Below are positions 11,292-23,099 of a DNA stretch of 64,000 nucleotides, in pieces. Origin of the DNA: Dolomedes plantarius (Eukaryota; Arthropoda; Arachnida; Araneae; Dolomedidae); contig OU015503.1 of NCBI GenBank assembly GCA_907164885.2, forward strand, positions 68,155,068 to 68,219,067. The letters run 5' to 3'. The translations under genes were made by a program, and so were the position numbers. Positions within the stretch are counted from its first letter, which is position 1; the number at the start of each line of letters is the position of its first letter. The notes below the pieces were generated by a model. The model was not told the origin of the DNA and did not search any database. It saw nothing but the letters and a program-made list of their open reading frames with translations.

Positions 11292-12310
11292 GTTTTACGC
11301 TAAACGACGATTATACATTAAATTATTAGAATCATTAAACAACAAGTGTTGTATCATTGTTTAACAACGATTTGATCCAAAAGAAAAAAAATTGACAGAC
11401 ATGATTTAAACGGTTTGCTTTTAAGCTTGCTTATTGGTGGGTCGAAGTTTTTCTTCATATGAAAAAATCTTGTACTAAGAAATTTTATGTCGTTGTTGTT
11501 GTTTCTAATAACCCCTGTGTGAGTGAGTGAGTGAGTGAGTGAGTGAGTGATGAGCGAAAGGGAATTGCAAAATAGCAAAATATACTGACGCATATTATAC
11601 GGATAATTGCAATAAAACGCGTGAGGAGGGCATCACACTGATAAAATTGGGCTCGCATTCATTAAACAACAAGTACAAAAAAAGTTAAAGCTTAATCAAC
11701 ACACTAAGTTGACAAAAACAATCACGAAGCACGTATTGAAAGATCGCACGCAACTTGAATGGTATTGGTTTAAGAATTCCCATATTAAATACACATGTAA
11801 ACGAGATAGTAAACGAGAACCACGAAAAGCGGTTTAAACGTCTGTTGTAAATTATTTAAGTAGCCAAAATATCGATATATTCAAGCTAACAGGAAAAAAG
11901 CAAGAAATAACCATTAGAAGCTTATTCAAAGTATTAACATAACAAAATATTCAAATTAAATGCATAGATCTGGTATCTAATTTACGAAAATGGCGTTTTG
12001 AAGGTTCATCAAAGAACTGAATTTAGCTAATAAATGGCAAAATGTATAAATTCATATCTAACATTCTGATAAACTGAGAATTGATAAAATGATTAAAGCC
12101 AGATGCAAGTTTTCTAAAGTTGTCAAAAAAATAAAAATTGCAATAACTATACAGGTTTTTGAGATTTTTCAAAATTGTTAAAATACAATCGGTCACAACT
12201 AAAAGATTGATAAATGCTTTAAGCTGGTAAACTTTTGATTGAATTGTTGTTTGCGAAATCACACGTGCAAAATATGAATTATAATAATTGTAAGACACTC
12301 ACCCTATTGT
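11292..12310. other. No recognised feature
   Basis: AT-rich sequence apart from the GAGT microsatellite annotated separately. Confidence 0.5.
11516..11550. repeat. (GTGA)n microsatellite
   Basis: About eight GAGT tetranucleotides. Confidence 0.95.
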
Positions 12311-12591
12311 TACAACTTGGAGGATCTTTTCCAAATATCATTGCTCCAAATATCATTGCGCAACATATTCCGTTTGGAAATACCAGCCAACACATAAATT
12401 TCTTTCTCTGATGGAGGAGCCATTTTACAACCTTTGCTTTCACGTAACAACTAGCGCCACCTGTTCAACTTTTTTGACACAGAAAAAAACTGTAATATAT
12501 ACTTTAACACATCTGTCTATTTCCAGTGCTTGCCTTATATACTTTTTTCGTATAATTTTTTAAAATGTGTCAAGGTTTTTTGGGACACCCT
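12311..12591 (-). mobile_element. Terminal fragment of a mariner-type element
   Basis: The right boundary reads TTTTTTGGGACACCCTA|TATA. GGGTGTCCCAAAA next to a TA is a common Tc1/mariner terminus. Reading inward on the minus strand, an ATG at 12423 opens MAPPSEKEIYVLAGISKRN and is open for 37 codons, placed like the transposase start of the other mini-mariner. The opposite terminus was not found. Family assignment is inference from the terminus only. Confidence 0.4.
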
Positions 12592-12612
12592 ATATATATA
12601 TATATATATATA

Positions 12613-13370
12613 TTCATTCCTTTAAAAGCAGACTGGTTGAAATAGAATACAAAATACGGCTTTTAGAAATTTTTAGGGGGGTTAAGTTTTGTTTAACCCC
12701 TTAGTGTTCGAATTTTTTTAAAGATATTTTAGCGAGACCCTAGAGCCTAAGAGAAACCACCATACAAAATATCAGCTTTCTAAGCTGCATGGTTCGAAAG
12801 ATACAATGAATAGTCAGTGAATGGTATATGGTTTTTATATACTGCATTATATACTATACTAAAATATACTATTGATTAATAAAATAAACACCATTAGATT
12901 TAACGTAAAACTGCTCTAGCTATATTTTCCCATACGCAAATTGGAAATTTGATACATCTCATTACTAGTATCTTAAAACCCGTATCCATTTTCACAGTGG
13001 TAAAATTTATTTTTCAGGTCTACAATCTCTTTCATCGATTAAAATAAATCTTTGCCCATGCCATTTATGAATTTAATGACTTAGAAAAAAAAATTACCGT
13101 CCTTACAGGTAAAGTCTACGGATGTAAAAAAAAAACAAAGCTAACAACGAAATGTTATTATTTTGTAGTCATTTCTGTTTTTTTTGTGAGGGGGAGTAAC
13201 CATGTTGAAGTGTTTTGAATTACATCCATAATAAAGTTAGAGGTGAACAACTGGAGTGAAAATTGCAAACATATGTTGCTATATGCGTGTTTGCTTCAGC
13301 ATATTGAAAGAATTGAGCAAACATATTTCGAAAACAATTTCAGACATCTTAATATACATGCGAAATAAAT
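12613..13370. other. No recognised feature
   Basis: AT-rich intronic sequence without visible repeats or exons. Confidence 0.5.
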
Positions 13371-13945
13371 ATTCATGAATGTCTTAATCAGTTAAACTGA
13401 AAGCAAATTGAATTCATGAATGTCTTAAGCAGTTAAAATGAATAAAAAGGAATTAATTCATGAATGTCTTAAATCAGTTAAAATGAAAAAAAAATTAATT
13501 CACGAATGTCTTAACTAGTTAAAATAAATAAAGAATTCATGAATGTTTTAATCAGTTAAAAAAATTTTAAAAAAATTCATGGATGTTTTCATCCGTTAAA
13601 ATGAAAGCAAAATGAATTCATGAATGTCTTAAGCAGTTAAAATGAATAAACAAGGAATTCATGAAAGTCTTAAATCAGTTAAAATGAAAAAAAATGAATT
13701 TATGAATGTCTTAACTAGTTAAAATAAATAAAAAAAGAATTCATGAATGTCTTAATAAGTTAAATAAATACAAAACGAATTCATGAATGTATTGATCAGT
13801 TAAAATGAAAACAAAAATAATTCATGAATGTCTTAGCCAGTTAAAGTGAATACAAAAATAATTCATGAATGTCTTGATCAGTTAAAATGAATACAAAAAG
13901 AATTCCTGAATGTCTTGATGAGTTAAAATGAATACAAAATGAATT
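13371..13945. repeat. 41-bp minisatellite array, about 14 units
   Basis: Unit: ATTCATGAATGTCTTAATCA then GTTAAAATGAATACAAAA. Starts are at 13371, 13412, 13455, 13498, 13535, 13575, 13616, 13657, 13698, 13739, 13779, 13820, 13861 and 13902, mostly exactly 41 bp apart. The array is interrupted at 13942-13946 by a SINE. Units vary mainly in the A-rich part. Confidence 0.95.
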
Positions 13946-14118
13946 CGGCTCGACTTAGCTTAGTTATAGCGCTTCTGCTTTCGGTGCCGAGGGTGCCCGG
14001 ATCGAATATGAACTCCGGATATAGGCCGGATAAAGACACCTTAAATCCGTAGACCGGAAAGTCCCTCTATGAGATTATAGAGGGTGGGACACAGAAGGTC
14101 AGAACATAGAGGGTGGGA
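13946..14118 (+). mobile_element. tRNA-derived SINE family 1, 5' fragment
   Basis: An A-box-like TAGCTTAGTTATAGCGC is followed by GGTGCCGAGGGTGCCCGGAT and CGAAT (B-box region), then the family body ...CCGGATA..ACCTTAAATCCG, AAGTCCCTCTATGAGAT and GAGGGTGGGA. It is truncated after the GAGGGTGGGA segment, which is repeated once. Related full copies are at 26436, 37875 (minus), 43766 and 48146. Confidence 0.75.
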
Positions 14119-14329
14119 TGTAAAATTTGATAGTATAAAATGATGCATTAGAAAAAAAATATTTATTTAAAAAAAAAAACTATTTTAATTCATATGCAAA
14201 TATATAAATGAAAAAATATATTTTAACAAATTAATTCACCATACATATTTTGTATTTAGTTAAACAAAGTTTCTAGGCACATTAATTATTGTCAAGTCGA
14301 CCGTTAGTAATTATCCGTGTCATCCAAAA

Positions 14330-15425
14330 TGGCGTTCCGTCGACTTCGATTCATTGTAGGCGGTTGCTTGTTTTCTTTTTGGATTTCTCTACAATTGATT
14401 GATTTATATTCAATCTTATTATATACTTCAGTATTTAATGTATCTTTTTTAGTGGTTTACCTTGGTGAAACGTTACTTGTCAAAAGTTTTTCATTGTTCG
14501 CTTCGAACTCTGCCCGAAGTTTAAAATATGGAGCAAGATATTCCCGATTTTTTTTAAAAATTGCATAGAGCTCCCTATTGACGAATCCTAATTTGTGAAA
14601 TGTGCTTCTAATTGTTTATCTGATTTTACCATGATATCTAACATGGCATATGCTAACTACTTCGTTAAAATCGTTCAAACCCCACGTGCATAGAAATAAA
14701 TGTATGTACAGTGTTTAAAAGTCACTGAAAGCTGTTGTTTTTTCCTTTTTGGATTTATCTACAATTTATTGATTCATTTTCAATATTATGTAATTTATCT
14801 AATGCATCTTTTTTAGTAGTTTTCCTGGGCGAAACGTTACCTGTCAAAAGTTTCTCATTGTTTGCTTCTAACTCTGCCTGAAGTTTAAAATATGGAATTA
14901 GACATTCTTGATTTTTTTAAAAATTGTATAGAGCTCCCTATTGACGAATCCTAATTTGTGAAATGTGCTTCAAATTGTTTATCTGATTTTACCATGATAT
15001 CTAACATGGCATATGCTACCTACTTCGTAAAAATCGTTCAAAACCCCATGTGCATAAAAATAAATGTATGTACAGTGTTTAAAAGTCGCTGAAAGCTGTT
15101 GTTTTTTCCTTTTTGGATTTATCTACAATTTATTGATTCATTTTCAATATTATGTAATTTATCTAATGCATCTTTTTTAGTAGTTTTCCTGGGCGAAACG
15201 TTACCTGTCAAAAGTTTCTCATTGTTTGCTTCTAACTCTGCCTGAAGTTTAAAATATGGAATAAGACATTCTTGAATTTTTTTTTTAATTGCATAGAGAT
15301 CCCTATTGACGAATCCTTATTTGTGACATATGCTTCTAATTGTTTAACCGATTTTACTATGATATCTAACATGGAATATGTTAACTACTTCGTCAAAATC
15401 GTTAAAAAGGAGCCATGCATATAAT
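14330..15425. repeat. Approximately 366-bp tandem triplication
   Basis: Three head-to-tail units are marked by TTTTTGGATTT at about 14377, 14747 and 15111, CGAAACGTTAC(C/T)TGTCAAAAG and CCATGATATCTAACATGG. Unit 1 is the most diverged; units 2 and 3 are almost identical. On the minus strand each unit has a recurring open stretch (MLDIMVKSDKQLEAHFTN, and in another frame KLRAEFEANNEKLLTSNV), suggesting that an old coding fragment was amplified. I do not recognise the protein. Confidence 0.85.
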
Positions 15426-15768
15426 AATTATAAGATAAAAAGAACTTTTTATAAACCATGTTTTTAAATTTTCTGTTGAATCATATAAACTTGACAATGC
15501 TATGTATTAATAAATTTTTTTTTAAAAATTTTTGATGAACTATCCCATCAACTTTAAAGAAAATGATCAAATGCGTAATAAAGAGGTATCAAATGCTTAA
15601 TCAATTGTTTAGCTGGGGAATTGGAAGTTAACTTGCGTTTAACTTCTGGTTCCCGTCCCGACCAATAGATTGCCGCACCATTTCATGCTGCGCAAAATTA
15701 TCTGAAAACAAGTAATATATAAAAAAAAAATTTTAAAGTCAATTCCTACTTAGGTCAACAAAGAAAAA
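15426..15768. other. No recognised feature
   Basis: AT-rich sequence with one short GC-richer patch at about 15640-15690. Confidence 0.5.
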
Positions 15769-15965
15769 TTTGAGTGTGAACTAATAGTAGGAATTGAAAA
15801 AAAGGATTGCCTGCCAGAACCTTGCCTACTGTGCGAGATTAGGAGGGGGAGAAAGAGAGAGAAAAAGTTTGTCAGGTTGGGGATTCGTTCTCGCAACCTA
15901 CAGGACGGGAGAAGCCCGCGATACCGCAGTGCTACCGTTTACACAGTAACAAGAGGGAAATTACT
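15769..15965 (-). mobile_element. Possible tRNA-derived SINE, third family
   Basis: Read on the minus strand, AAACGGTAGCACTGCGG resembles an A box, and about 35 bp later GGTTGCGAGAACGAATCCCC resembles a B box; a pyrimidine-rich segment follows. The flanking GAGTGTGAACTAATAGTAGG also occurs at 16508 after the neighbouring tandem array, so the SINE, or its target, was duplicated. Only one copy was found here, so this is tentative. Confidence 0.4.
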
Positions 15966-15987
15966 ATTCAAGAGCAAGAGACGCTCT

Positions 15988-16500
15988 AGGTCTAAAACTA
16001 AAATTGATTAATTAAATTTAATTAATGAATTAATATTTGAAAAAAAACTGTATTAACATCAAGTGCCATCCACTACAAGTTTAAAAAAATGTATTTGAAC
16101 TTGAGTGGATGAATAAAAAGTACTTTTATTAACCATTGAAAATTTGAACAAGATATATATAGGTCTAAAACTAAAATTGATTATTAAATTTAATTAATGA
16201 ATTAATATTTGAAAAAACTGTATTAACATCAAGTGTCATCCACTCCAAGTTTAAAAAAATGTATTTGAACTTGAGTGGATGAATAAAAAGTACTATTATT
16301 AACGATTGAAAATTTGAACAAGATATATATAGGTCTAAAACTAAAATTGATTAATTAAATTTAATTAATGAATTAATATTTGAAAAAACTGTATTAACAT
16401 CAAGTGTCATCCACTCCAAGTTTAAAAAAATGTATTTGAACTTGAGTGGATGAATAAAAAGTACTTTTATTAACGATTGAAAATTTGAACAAGATATATA
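15988..16500. repeat. 171-bp tandem array, three units, hairpin-containing
   Basis: Units begin AGGTCTAAAACTAAAATTGA at 15988, 16161 and 16331 and end in AAGATATATAT. Each holds a palindrome CATCCACT(A/C)CAAGTTT ... AACTTGAGTGGATG and an AATTAATT-rich palindrome. Units differ by only a few bases, so the amplification is recent. Confidence 0.92.
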
Positions 16501-16530
16501 TAGAGAGAGTGTGAACTAATAGTAGGAATT

Positions 16531-17092
16531 GAATGAATGAATTCTAATCTGCTTAAAGATGGCTAAAAATATTGAAAGAATGCATTGCCATCCTGTTCTG
16601 AGCTATTCTAAAAGTTTCGAATGTCTAGCTAGTCGGGTAGTTAGTTAAAAATAGATTGCAAGGTTTGTACTGGACAAACACACAAACAAACAAATAAGAA
16701 AGCGAGTTAATAAAAACATGGTAAAAATAAATCTATGTAGAGTGTTTAAAAAGGGAAATTCCCTCATTTTATTCTATAGCGCGTTAGACGGGAATCGCGT
16801 TACATATATTCCTCGACTTACGACTGAGATAGGAATCGAGACATTGGTCGTAAGTTGATTTGGTCGTAAGTCGAGTTTCAAACAATTATTTTTTGTATAT
16901 GCACATACATATTTTTATCACGTTTTTATTAACTCGCTGTCTTGTTTGTCCAGTACAAATCTTGCAATCCATTTTTAACTAACTTCCCCAGTAGCTAGAC
17001 ATTTGAAACTTTTAGAATAGCTCAGAACACGATGACAATGCATTCTTTTAATACTTTTAGCCATCTTTAAGCAGAATTGAATTAATTTTCAG
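16531..17092. mobile_element. Foldback element with about 190-bp inverted arms
   Basis: The left arm (about 16531-16735: TGCTTAAAGATGGCTAAAA ... TTGTACTGGACAAAC ... GCGAGTTAATAAAAAC) is repeated in reverse complement at about 16900-17092. The loop contains a second inverted repeat built on CTCGACTTACGAC / GTCGTAAGTCGAG (16815-16880). No coding capacity. Structure indicates a non-autonomous foldback or MITE; arms are roughly 85-90% alike by eye. Confidence 0.8.
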
Positions 17093-17395
17093 TTAATTTT
17101 GTTTTGTATGGACAATTAGTTCGGAAAAAATCCGCGAGGTGGCGCTTCGATCGGATTCAATGCTTGCACTTTTGCGTATCGGCGTTTGACAATTTTGAAA
17201 ACAGAATGCATGTGAATTTGGTTTGTTTACAAAAATATTTTTAAAAAATTATGAAAGTTAGCAGTTTATAAAGTATGCGGATAGTGGAATAGACTAAAAA
17301 GTGATTAGAATTAAATAAAGGAAGTGGAAAAGAGTAATTAAGGGAAGGTTTGTGCAATTATTTTATATGATTCAATAGAAAATTTAAAAACGTGG
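17093..17395. other. No recognised feature
   Basis: Short intronic stretch with a GC-richer patch GCGAGGTGGCGCTTCGATCG at 17137-17156. Nothing else recognised. Confidence 0.4.
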
Positions 17396-17397
17396 TA

Positions 17398-17584
17398 CAG
17401 TTGGTTCTGTGTTTAACGACTTTGAAGGGACAGGGAAAAATAGTCCTTAAGTAGAAATCGCCCTTAAACAGAATTTGTGAAAAAATAACATTTCCCATAA
17501 CGTCGGAGGGGCTGGGACTGGGAAATATCGTCTTTAAATAGAGATCGTCGTTAAGTAGAGCGTCGTTAAACAGAGAACCAACTG
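17398..17584. mobile_element. pogo/Tigger-type MITE
   Basis: A 187-bp element with 23-bp inverted ends CAGTTGGTTCT(G/C)TGTTTAA..., one mismatch, flanked by TA on both sides (17396-17397, 17585-17586). CAGT-starting ends with TA targets are typical of pogo-derived MITEs. No coding sequence. Confidence 0.85.
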
Positions 17585-17757
17585 TATATAAAAAGTTATT
17601 TTTATTTTGTAATTATTTACTTTCAGTTACTACGTACGATATTAAAAAATATTTTTGGTTTTAGTATTCGTCCTTTTGTATAATTCAAACTCTTGTTTTA
17701 AAACATAAAAATTATCTTTTAGTGTCCGGCTTCATTACTGCTTGAACAATTGCCAAA

Positions 17758-18417
17758 TTGAATCCTTCTCTTATCGTAAGATTGCAATATTCTGTATTGC
17801 TAGAGTCAGGCTCCTTTCTCATTTGGCAGATTATTGGCTATTTTATTGATGATAGGCACATGGACAAGATACAATCATTTAAGCGTATCTGTAGCATAAT
17901 TCAACACGGATTTTTAAAGCCGTTGATTTGGTGTATGAGCATGTTTTGCGAAAGATGTTTTGAAAAAAAGTTAGCCAAATTTAATCCTTCTCTTATCGTA
18001 AGATTACAATATTCTGTATTGCTAGAGTCAGGCTCCTTTCTCATTTGGCAGATTATTGGCTATTTTATTGATGATAGGCACATGAACAAGATACAATCAT
18101 TTAAGCGTATCTGTAGCATAATTCAACACGGATTTTGAAAGCCGTTGATTTGGTGTATGAACATATTTTGCAAAAGATGTTTTGAAAAAAAGTTAGCCAA
18201 ATTTAATCCTTCTCTTATCGTAAGATTACAATATTCTGTATTGCTAGAGTCAGGCTCCTTTCTCATTTGGCAGATTATTGGCTATTTTATTGATGATAGG
18301 CACATGGAAAAGATACAATCATTTAAGCGTATCTGTAACATAATTCAACCCGGATTTTGAAAGCTGTTGATTTGGTGTATGAACATGTTTTGCTAAAGAT
18401 GTTTTGAAAAAAAGTTA
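17758..18417. repeat. 222-bp tandem array, three units
   Basis: AATCCTTCTCTTATCGTAAG recurs at 17761, 17983 and 18205 (period 222 bp, i.e. 74 codons). The plus frame is open through unit 1 into unit 2 (ESGSFLIWQIIGYFIDDRH...) because unit 1 has TTA where units 2 and 3 have a TGA stop. There is no ATG at the start and no recognised family, so this is more likely a repeat than a gene, but the frame-preserving period is noted. Confidence 0.9.
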
Positions 18418-18714
18418 TCTTAATAAAACCATTAACCGAACCAATTTTCTACGGTTTTCGGTTCCGGTTATTGGAGTTCAAAACCGAAACCTATACCCTA
18501 ATTGAAATGTATTACGTTAGATAAATTGTGTTAAACAAACCACTTTAATGATGAATTCTATAAAGCACCTCCTTCATCCTCCCTTTTATGCTACTTCCAT
18601 ATGCAACACTTCGAAGAAAACATCTTTAAATGCTGATTGAGGTATGCTTGTGAGTTGTATATTTATTCTTATTAATAATCCTCTTAATTGCAATCCTTTG
18701 TATTTTATCACGGA
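18418..18714. other. No recognised gene
   Basis: Includes a short GGTTTTCGGTTCCGG-type repeat patch at about 18450-18495; otherwise plain AT-rich sequence. Confidence 0.4.
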
Positions 18715-19110
18715 ATTCATGTAATGTTGATTTCGTGGGACTTTTACACAAGTTTCCTGTAAGTCTTTACAGACGTTTCCCCCTTAATACAGATTATTAG
18801 GGATTATTAATTGTGGAATTGATGAATCATCGATTACGTGAGATTTTTACACAAGTTACCTGTAAGTCTTTACAGAATTTTAACTCCTAATACAGATTAT
18901 TAGGGATTATTAATTGTGGAATTGATGAAACCTTGATTACGTGAGACTTTTACACAAGTTTTCTGAAGTAATTCTTTACAGATATTTCACTCCTAATACA
19001 GATTATTAAGGATTATTAATTATGGAATTGATGAAACGTTGATTACGGGAGACTTTTACCAAAGTTTCCTGTAAGTCTTACAGCCATTTAACTCCTAATA
19101 CAGATTTAAA
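18715..19110. repeat. Approximately 104-bp tandem array, four units
   Basis: GACTTTTACACAAGTTTCCT recurs (with changes) at 18739, 18842, 18945 and 19051. Each unit also has CAGATTATTAGGGATTATTA and ATTGTGGAATTGATGAA. Divergence between units is moderate. Confidence 0.9.
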
Positions 19111-20125
19111 AATGTCCGATTACTCGAACATTTCCCGAGGACAAAAATATTAGTGTAGATAGATCAAGCCCATTAATTCAGAATCTGTAAAGGCGAATGC
19201 CTTTTACAGCCAATAACACAAAATAATTTTTTATGTATGATGCAGAAAGTCTCATTTACGAAAATGAAATTGGAAATAAAATATTTATGTATAGGCAGGT
19301 CCCCGACACGACTATAGCGTGCAGGTTTCGCAAAAGACACCATAAATTAAAAGACCAAATAATCACGAAAACACTGTGACCATAAATATCTTAATACACT
19401 TCCCGTAGGAGTTTTACATCAATTTTTCATTACCCATGATTAAGCGATCCTTTCATGCAAATAATACATTATCTATATTGCATTGTAATCCATGCCTGAA
19501 TAGGCGAAGCGTATTTAAACCAATATACTTTCCACATCTTTAAAAAGCATTAAACGGTGAATGCGAAATTTATTTTGCTCTTTTTGAAAAAACCGGTAGC
19601 TTAGGCACAAAATATCATAATTGCTTTCGTTTAACAGTATGACAAATGATTCTGTTGTCTTTCGCGTGCTTCAAATTGCATTACGAATAAGGGCAGCTAA
19701 GGTTTGAAGCTCTTAATCTGCTTAATACTCTGGAAAAGGAGGAAGTAAAAGAGCTTATTTTTTTCAGAAGCAGGGGAGAAATAAATGAATTGCCCGGCTC
19801 CGCTAAACGCCGGAGCAAAGGTGTAAAAAATTAAAGCGTACAAATTACTTTTTCTGGTGAAAAGTGCATTGGCCGAGCCTGCACGAGAGAATGCAATCAG
19901 TATAATGCTTCACTCATAGCGTCCGTGATGCAATAAAATATTTTGAATAAAACTTTCAAACTTAGTATTAACAAGAGAATGCTTCAGATCTTACTTGTTT
20001 AAAATAATATTGTAACAGAAGCATGCAAAAGCGATATCATTTCACGACGTTTTGACTTTATATGCATGCAAGGGGTTTTCCATTTTAACATATTTAAGGA
20101 GATAGGGCAGTGATGCTAAAATAAA
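19111..20125. other. No recognised feature
   Basis: About 1 kb of intronic sequence. A CGGCTCCGCTAAACGCCGGAG inverted patch at about 19795-19815 is the only local structure. Confidence 0.4.

Positions 20126-20126
<1 letters not shown>

Positions 20127-20203
<77 letters not shown>
20127..20203. repeat. (TA)n microsatellite
   Basis: About 77 bp of TA. Confidence 0.97.
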
Positions 20204-20206
<3 letters not shown>

Positions 20207-20562
20207 CATAGATTTAAATGCAATAGGGCCAAACTTCTTAATACATCATTTATAAGAGCGAAAATACATTTGTTCATTCCAGAAGAACAGCTCCTAATAA
20301 TATCACCTTTCAACATTAAACTCGAGAGGGCGTAAAAAAACATTTGGCTATTATTTGCAGGGTCAACAGATTTTGGGAGCTCGCGAAGCTAAACCACTCC
20401 CGAATTCGGACTATACACATGTAGAATTCAAATTCATGGGAAAATACGACTCATGGGAAGTTCTGTGGCTAAGGGTTTTTAAGAGATAAATTAATATTAC
20501 AAGGGATTAGACTTAGGAAAGGGAATTTGAATGCTAGAATGGAGGGCATAATATTTAAGATA

Positions 20563-20607
20563 TTATCTATCTATCTATCTATCATTCTATCTATCTATCT
20601 ATCTATG
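20563..20607. repeat. (TATC)n microsatellite
   Basis: About eleven TATC units with one interruption (ATCATTC). Confidence 0.95.
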
Positions 20608-20782
20608 TAATATAATTTATTTTGCTACATTATATATTGTATAACATAAAGATCTAATGATTATATTATATATAAAATAAAATCGGCATCACACGCCAGG
20701 GGCGGCTCCAGTCCAGAGTTTTGGGGGGAGGGGCAACGTCATCTCTTAGGATTATATATATTATATATAATGTAGGTATATT

Positions 20783-20785
<3 letters not shown>

Positions 20786-20851
<66 letters not shown>
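20786..20851. repeat. (TA)n microsatellite
   Basis: About 66 bp of TA. A GC-richer patch with a G-run (AGTTTTGGGGGGAGGGGC) lies about 60 bp to the left and may be a transposon border. Confidence 0.97.
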
Positions 20852-20855
<4 letters not shown>

Positions 20856-20929
20856 AAATGCTTGGTTGTAATTTTAACCCATCGCATATTCAATATTCTC
20901 TTTTTTAACAAAGCATAACTGATCTTCTA

Positions 20930-21540
20930 ACACCCGACCTAGAAATAAATTAATTGATAAATTATACTAACCTTTATTAATGTGCCGAATCTTTCCCAAG
21001 CACCATAAATGCCTCAACCCTGCAATCAATGCTTACAATTCTAAACATTTTCAAATATCGTAGTGAAACCATGCGCCTCATTGACTTTGTATATAATAAA
21101 TAAGTGATGTTTTCAAATAAGTTATCATTGACAGACCGCAGAAACCCTCTACACCCTAATCTGGACTATTTCTCCATAAACTGAAATCACTTGAAAAACA
21201 CGAGGTGTAAATCACATGATTTCTAACACCAGTTACAAAATTCTTAGCCTGGTGGTGAAACAGGGAAATGCTGATTTTGTATACTCCTCAACGGAAGACA
21301 TTTCTGCACTTGTAACATAGGGGTGGTCATGAAGAACCACGTCTGTGTACGGTCTAACTGTCATGTAATCGCACGTCTTCTTTTTCCGTTCTCCGGCTAA
21401 GTGGTCGGAGCACGGAAACCTAATGTCGAACGTATACCATCACCTTTGTGTCTTCTGCTAAAGTCCGTTACCATGCTGATGGTGGGCTAATAAGATATTT
21501 AGACTGTGTCTGTACTTTCTCTATACGACTGAGTCGCCTT
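20930..21540. other. No recognised feature
   Basis: Intronic sequence of moderate composition; no exon or element boundary was recognised. Confidence 0.45.
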
Positions 21541-21548
21541 TATTTTGT

Positions 21549-21629
<81 letters not shown>

Positions 21630-21652
21630 GTGTGTGTGTGTATGTGTGTGGG
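21549..21652. repeat. Compound (TACA)n-(TA)n-(TG)n microsatellite
   Basis: Seven TACA/CATA units pass into about 52 bp of TA and then into TG with a terminal G-run. Confidence 0.97.
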
Positions 21653-22006
21653 GGGATTACACTCTTGTGGCAACACGGATGACGCGCCGCTTGAGCAAAC
21701 GAGTTTCAACTCAACCGCTGGTGCTGAGTGGGAGGAGACAATGGAACGCACGCTATGTTTACCTTCGCTGAGTGCAAACGGCACGTTGTGTTTTTATCTT
21801 TACTGAGTGCAGAATGCACACTGTTTTATCTTTCCCACGCTAGACGAGCGTTAGTGTCATGCCAGACGGGCACTGATATTCTGTGTTTTTCTTATTGTGA
21901 CTTTCTTATCTGTTTGAACATAAGTTGTAAATGGCTTGTGTTTGATTAAATATTAGTCAAGAATACGTGTTATTGTAATTTGATATTTCAACCGTGGGAA
22001 TAAATT

Positions 22007-22072
<66 letters not shown>

Positions 22073-22094
22073 AGAGAGAGAGAGAGAGAGAGAA
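22007..22094. repeat. Compound (CA)n-(TA)n-(GA)n microsatellite
   Basis: CA repeats to about 22026, TA to about 22068, then GA to 22094. Confidence 0.97.
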
Positions 22095-23099
22095 CCTTAA
22101 AAACTTCGTAATGTCAAGGGAAATGTAATTAGATGACACATTTTGAAGAAATATTCGATTTTCACCGAAATCCTTAAATTGCGATGAAATTTCAAGCTTA
22201 CCTGCATCATTGGGGAGATTATTTTGTTACCCAGGTTTTGCTTTAAATAATCCTTAATCATTGATTATTTGGAATTTGGAATATTTTCACATTCTACAGA
22301 ACGCTGCAAGATATTTTGTAGGAACTGTAATACATGGGATTAGCCCTGAGTTACGAAGATATTGATCCATACACGCTTGGAACTTCAGCGATCATTATTT
22401 TAAAAAAACAAAGGAAATAGAATATAAAATGGAGAGAAACAAAAACACCTCGAGAGTTCAAGGAAAATAGTAACTATTTAAATATAATATAAAAATTTCG
22501 AATTTTTTTCTGGTTTACAAAAATGTATACCCCTATCCCTACGAGGGAAGAAAGGTAAAAAAAATATCCCTGTAATCATGGTTGAAAATATATACCATCA
22601 ACGCAATATCCGACCAATTCCATATACTTATGAAATTTTATCAATCATGCGAATACCCTCATGAGTCCACAAAGAAACTTCGATAACGAACATATTACAA
22701 ACTTAGAAATATAATCTGTGTTTCCTTACTGAATCCCTTTGTATAACATACGCTAGTAATGCATCTCCTAACAAGCTTAGAAAAGCTTTAATATTTAAGC
22801 CCATTCGAGAAAATAATCCTCAGTTATTTGGAGGATTTGTCAGTTCATTTTGCCATAAGAACTTCTTTGATTCTTCATTCTTCAATGGGGTACCGTATAA
22901 TGTAATATTTCTGTAGTATACGTTTTCATAACATAAGAAGTTCAAGTGCCAATAAAATATTTGTTGAAAAATATGTGGCATGCATTTCATAAACTCCCCA
23001 AAACCAGTTATCTGACTTTTATTAATAAGTGTAATGGGTATTGATTGGATGAAACAATTTTTGACATCCATGTATATTAATTATTATTTCACCTTTAAA
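22095..23099. other. No supported gene
   Basis: The minus strand has an 83-codon ORF at 22820-23071 (starts MDVKNCFIQSIPITLINKSQ) with no recognised motif, signal or family. It is AT-rich and could be chance or a relic. The rest is plain. Confidence 0.35.

Noticed and set aside
14317..14568. 83-codon plus ORF with hydrophobic N-terminus
   Set aside because: It starts at GTG, lies in the first unit of the 366-bp triplication, and its frame is not preserved in the other units.
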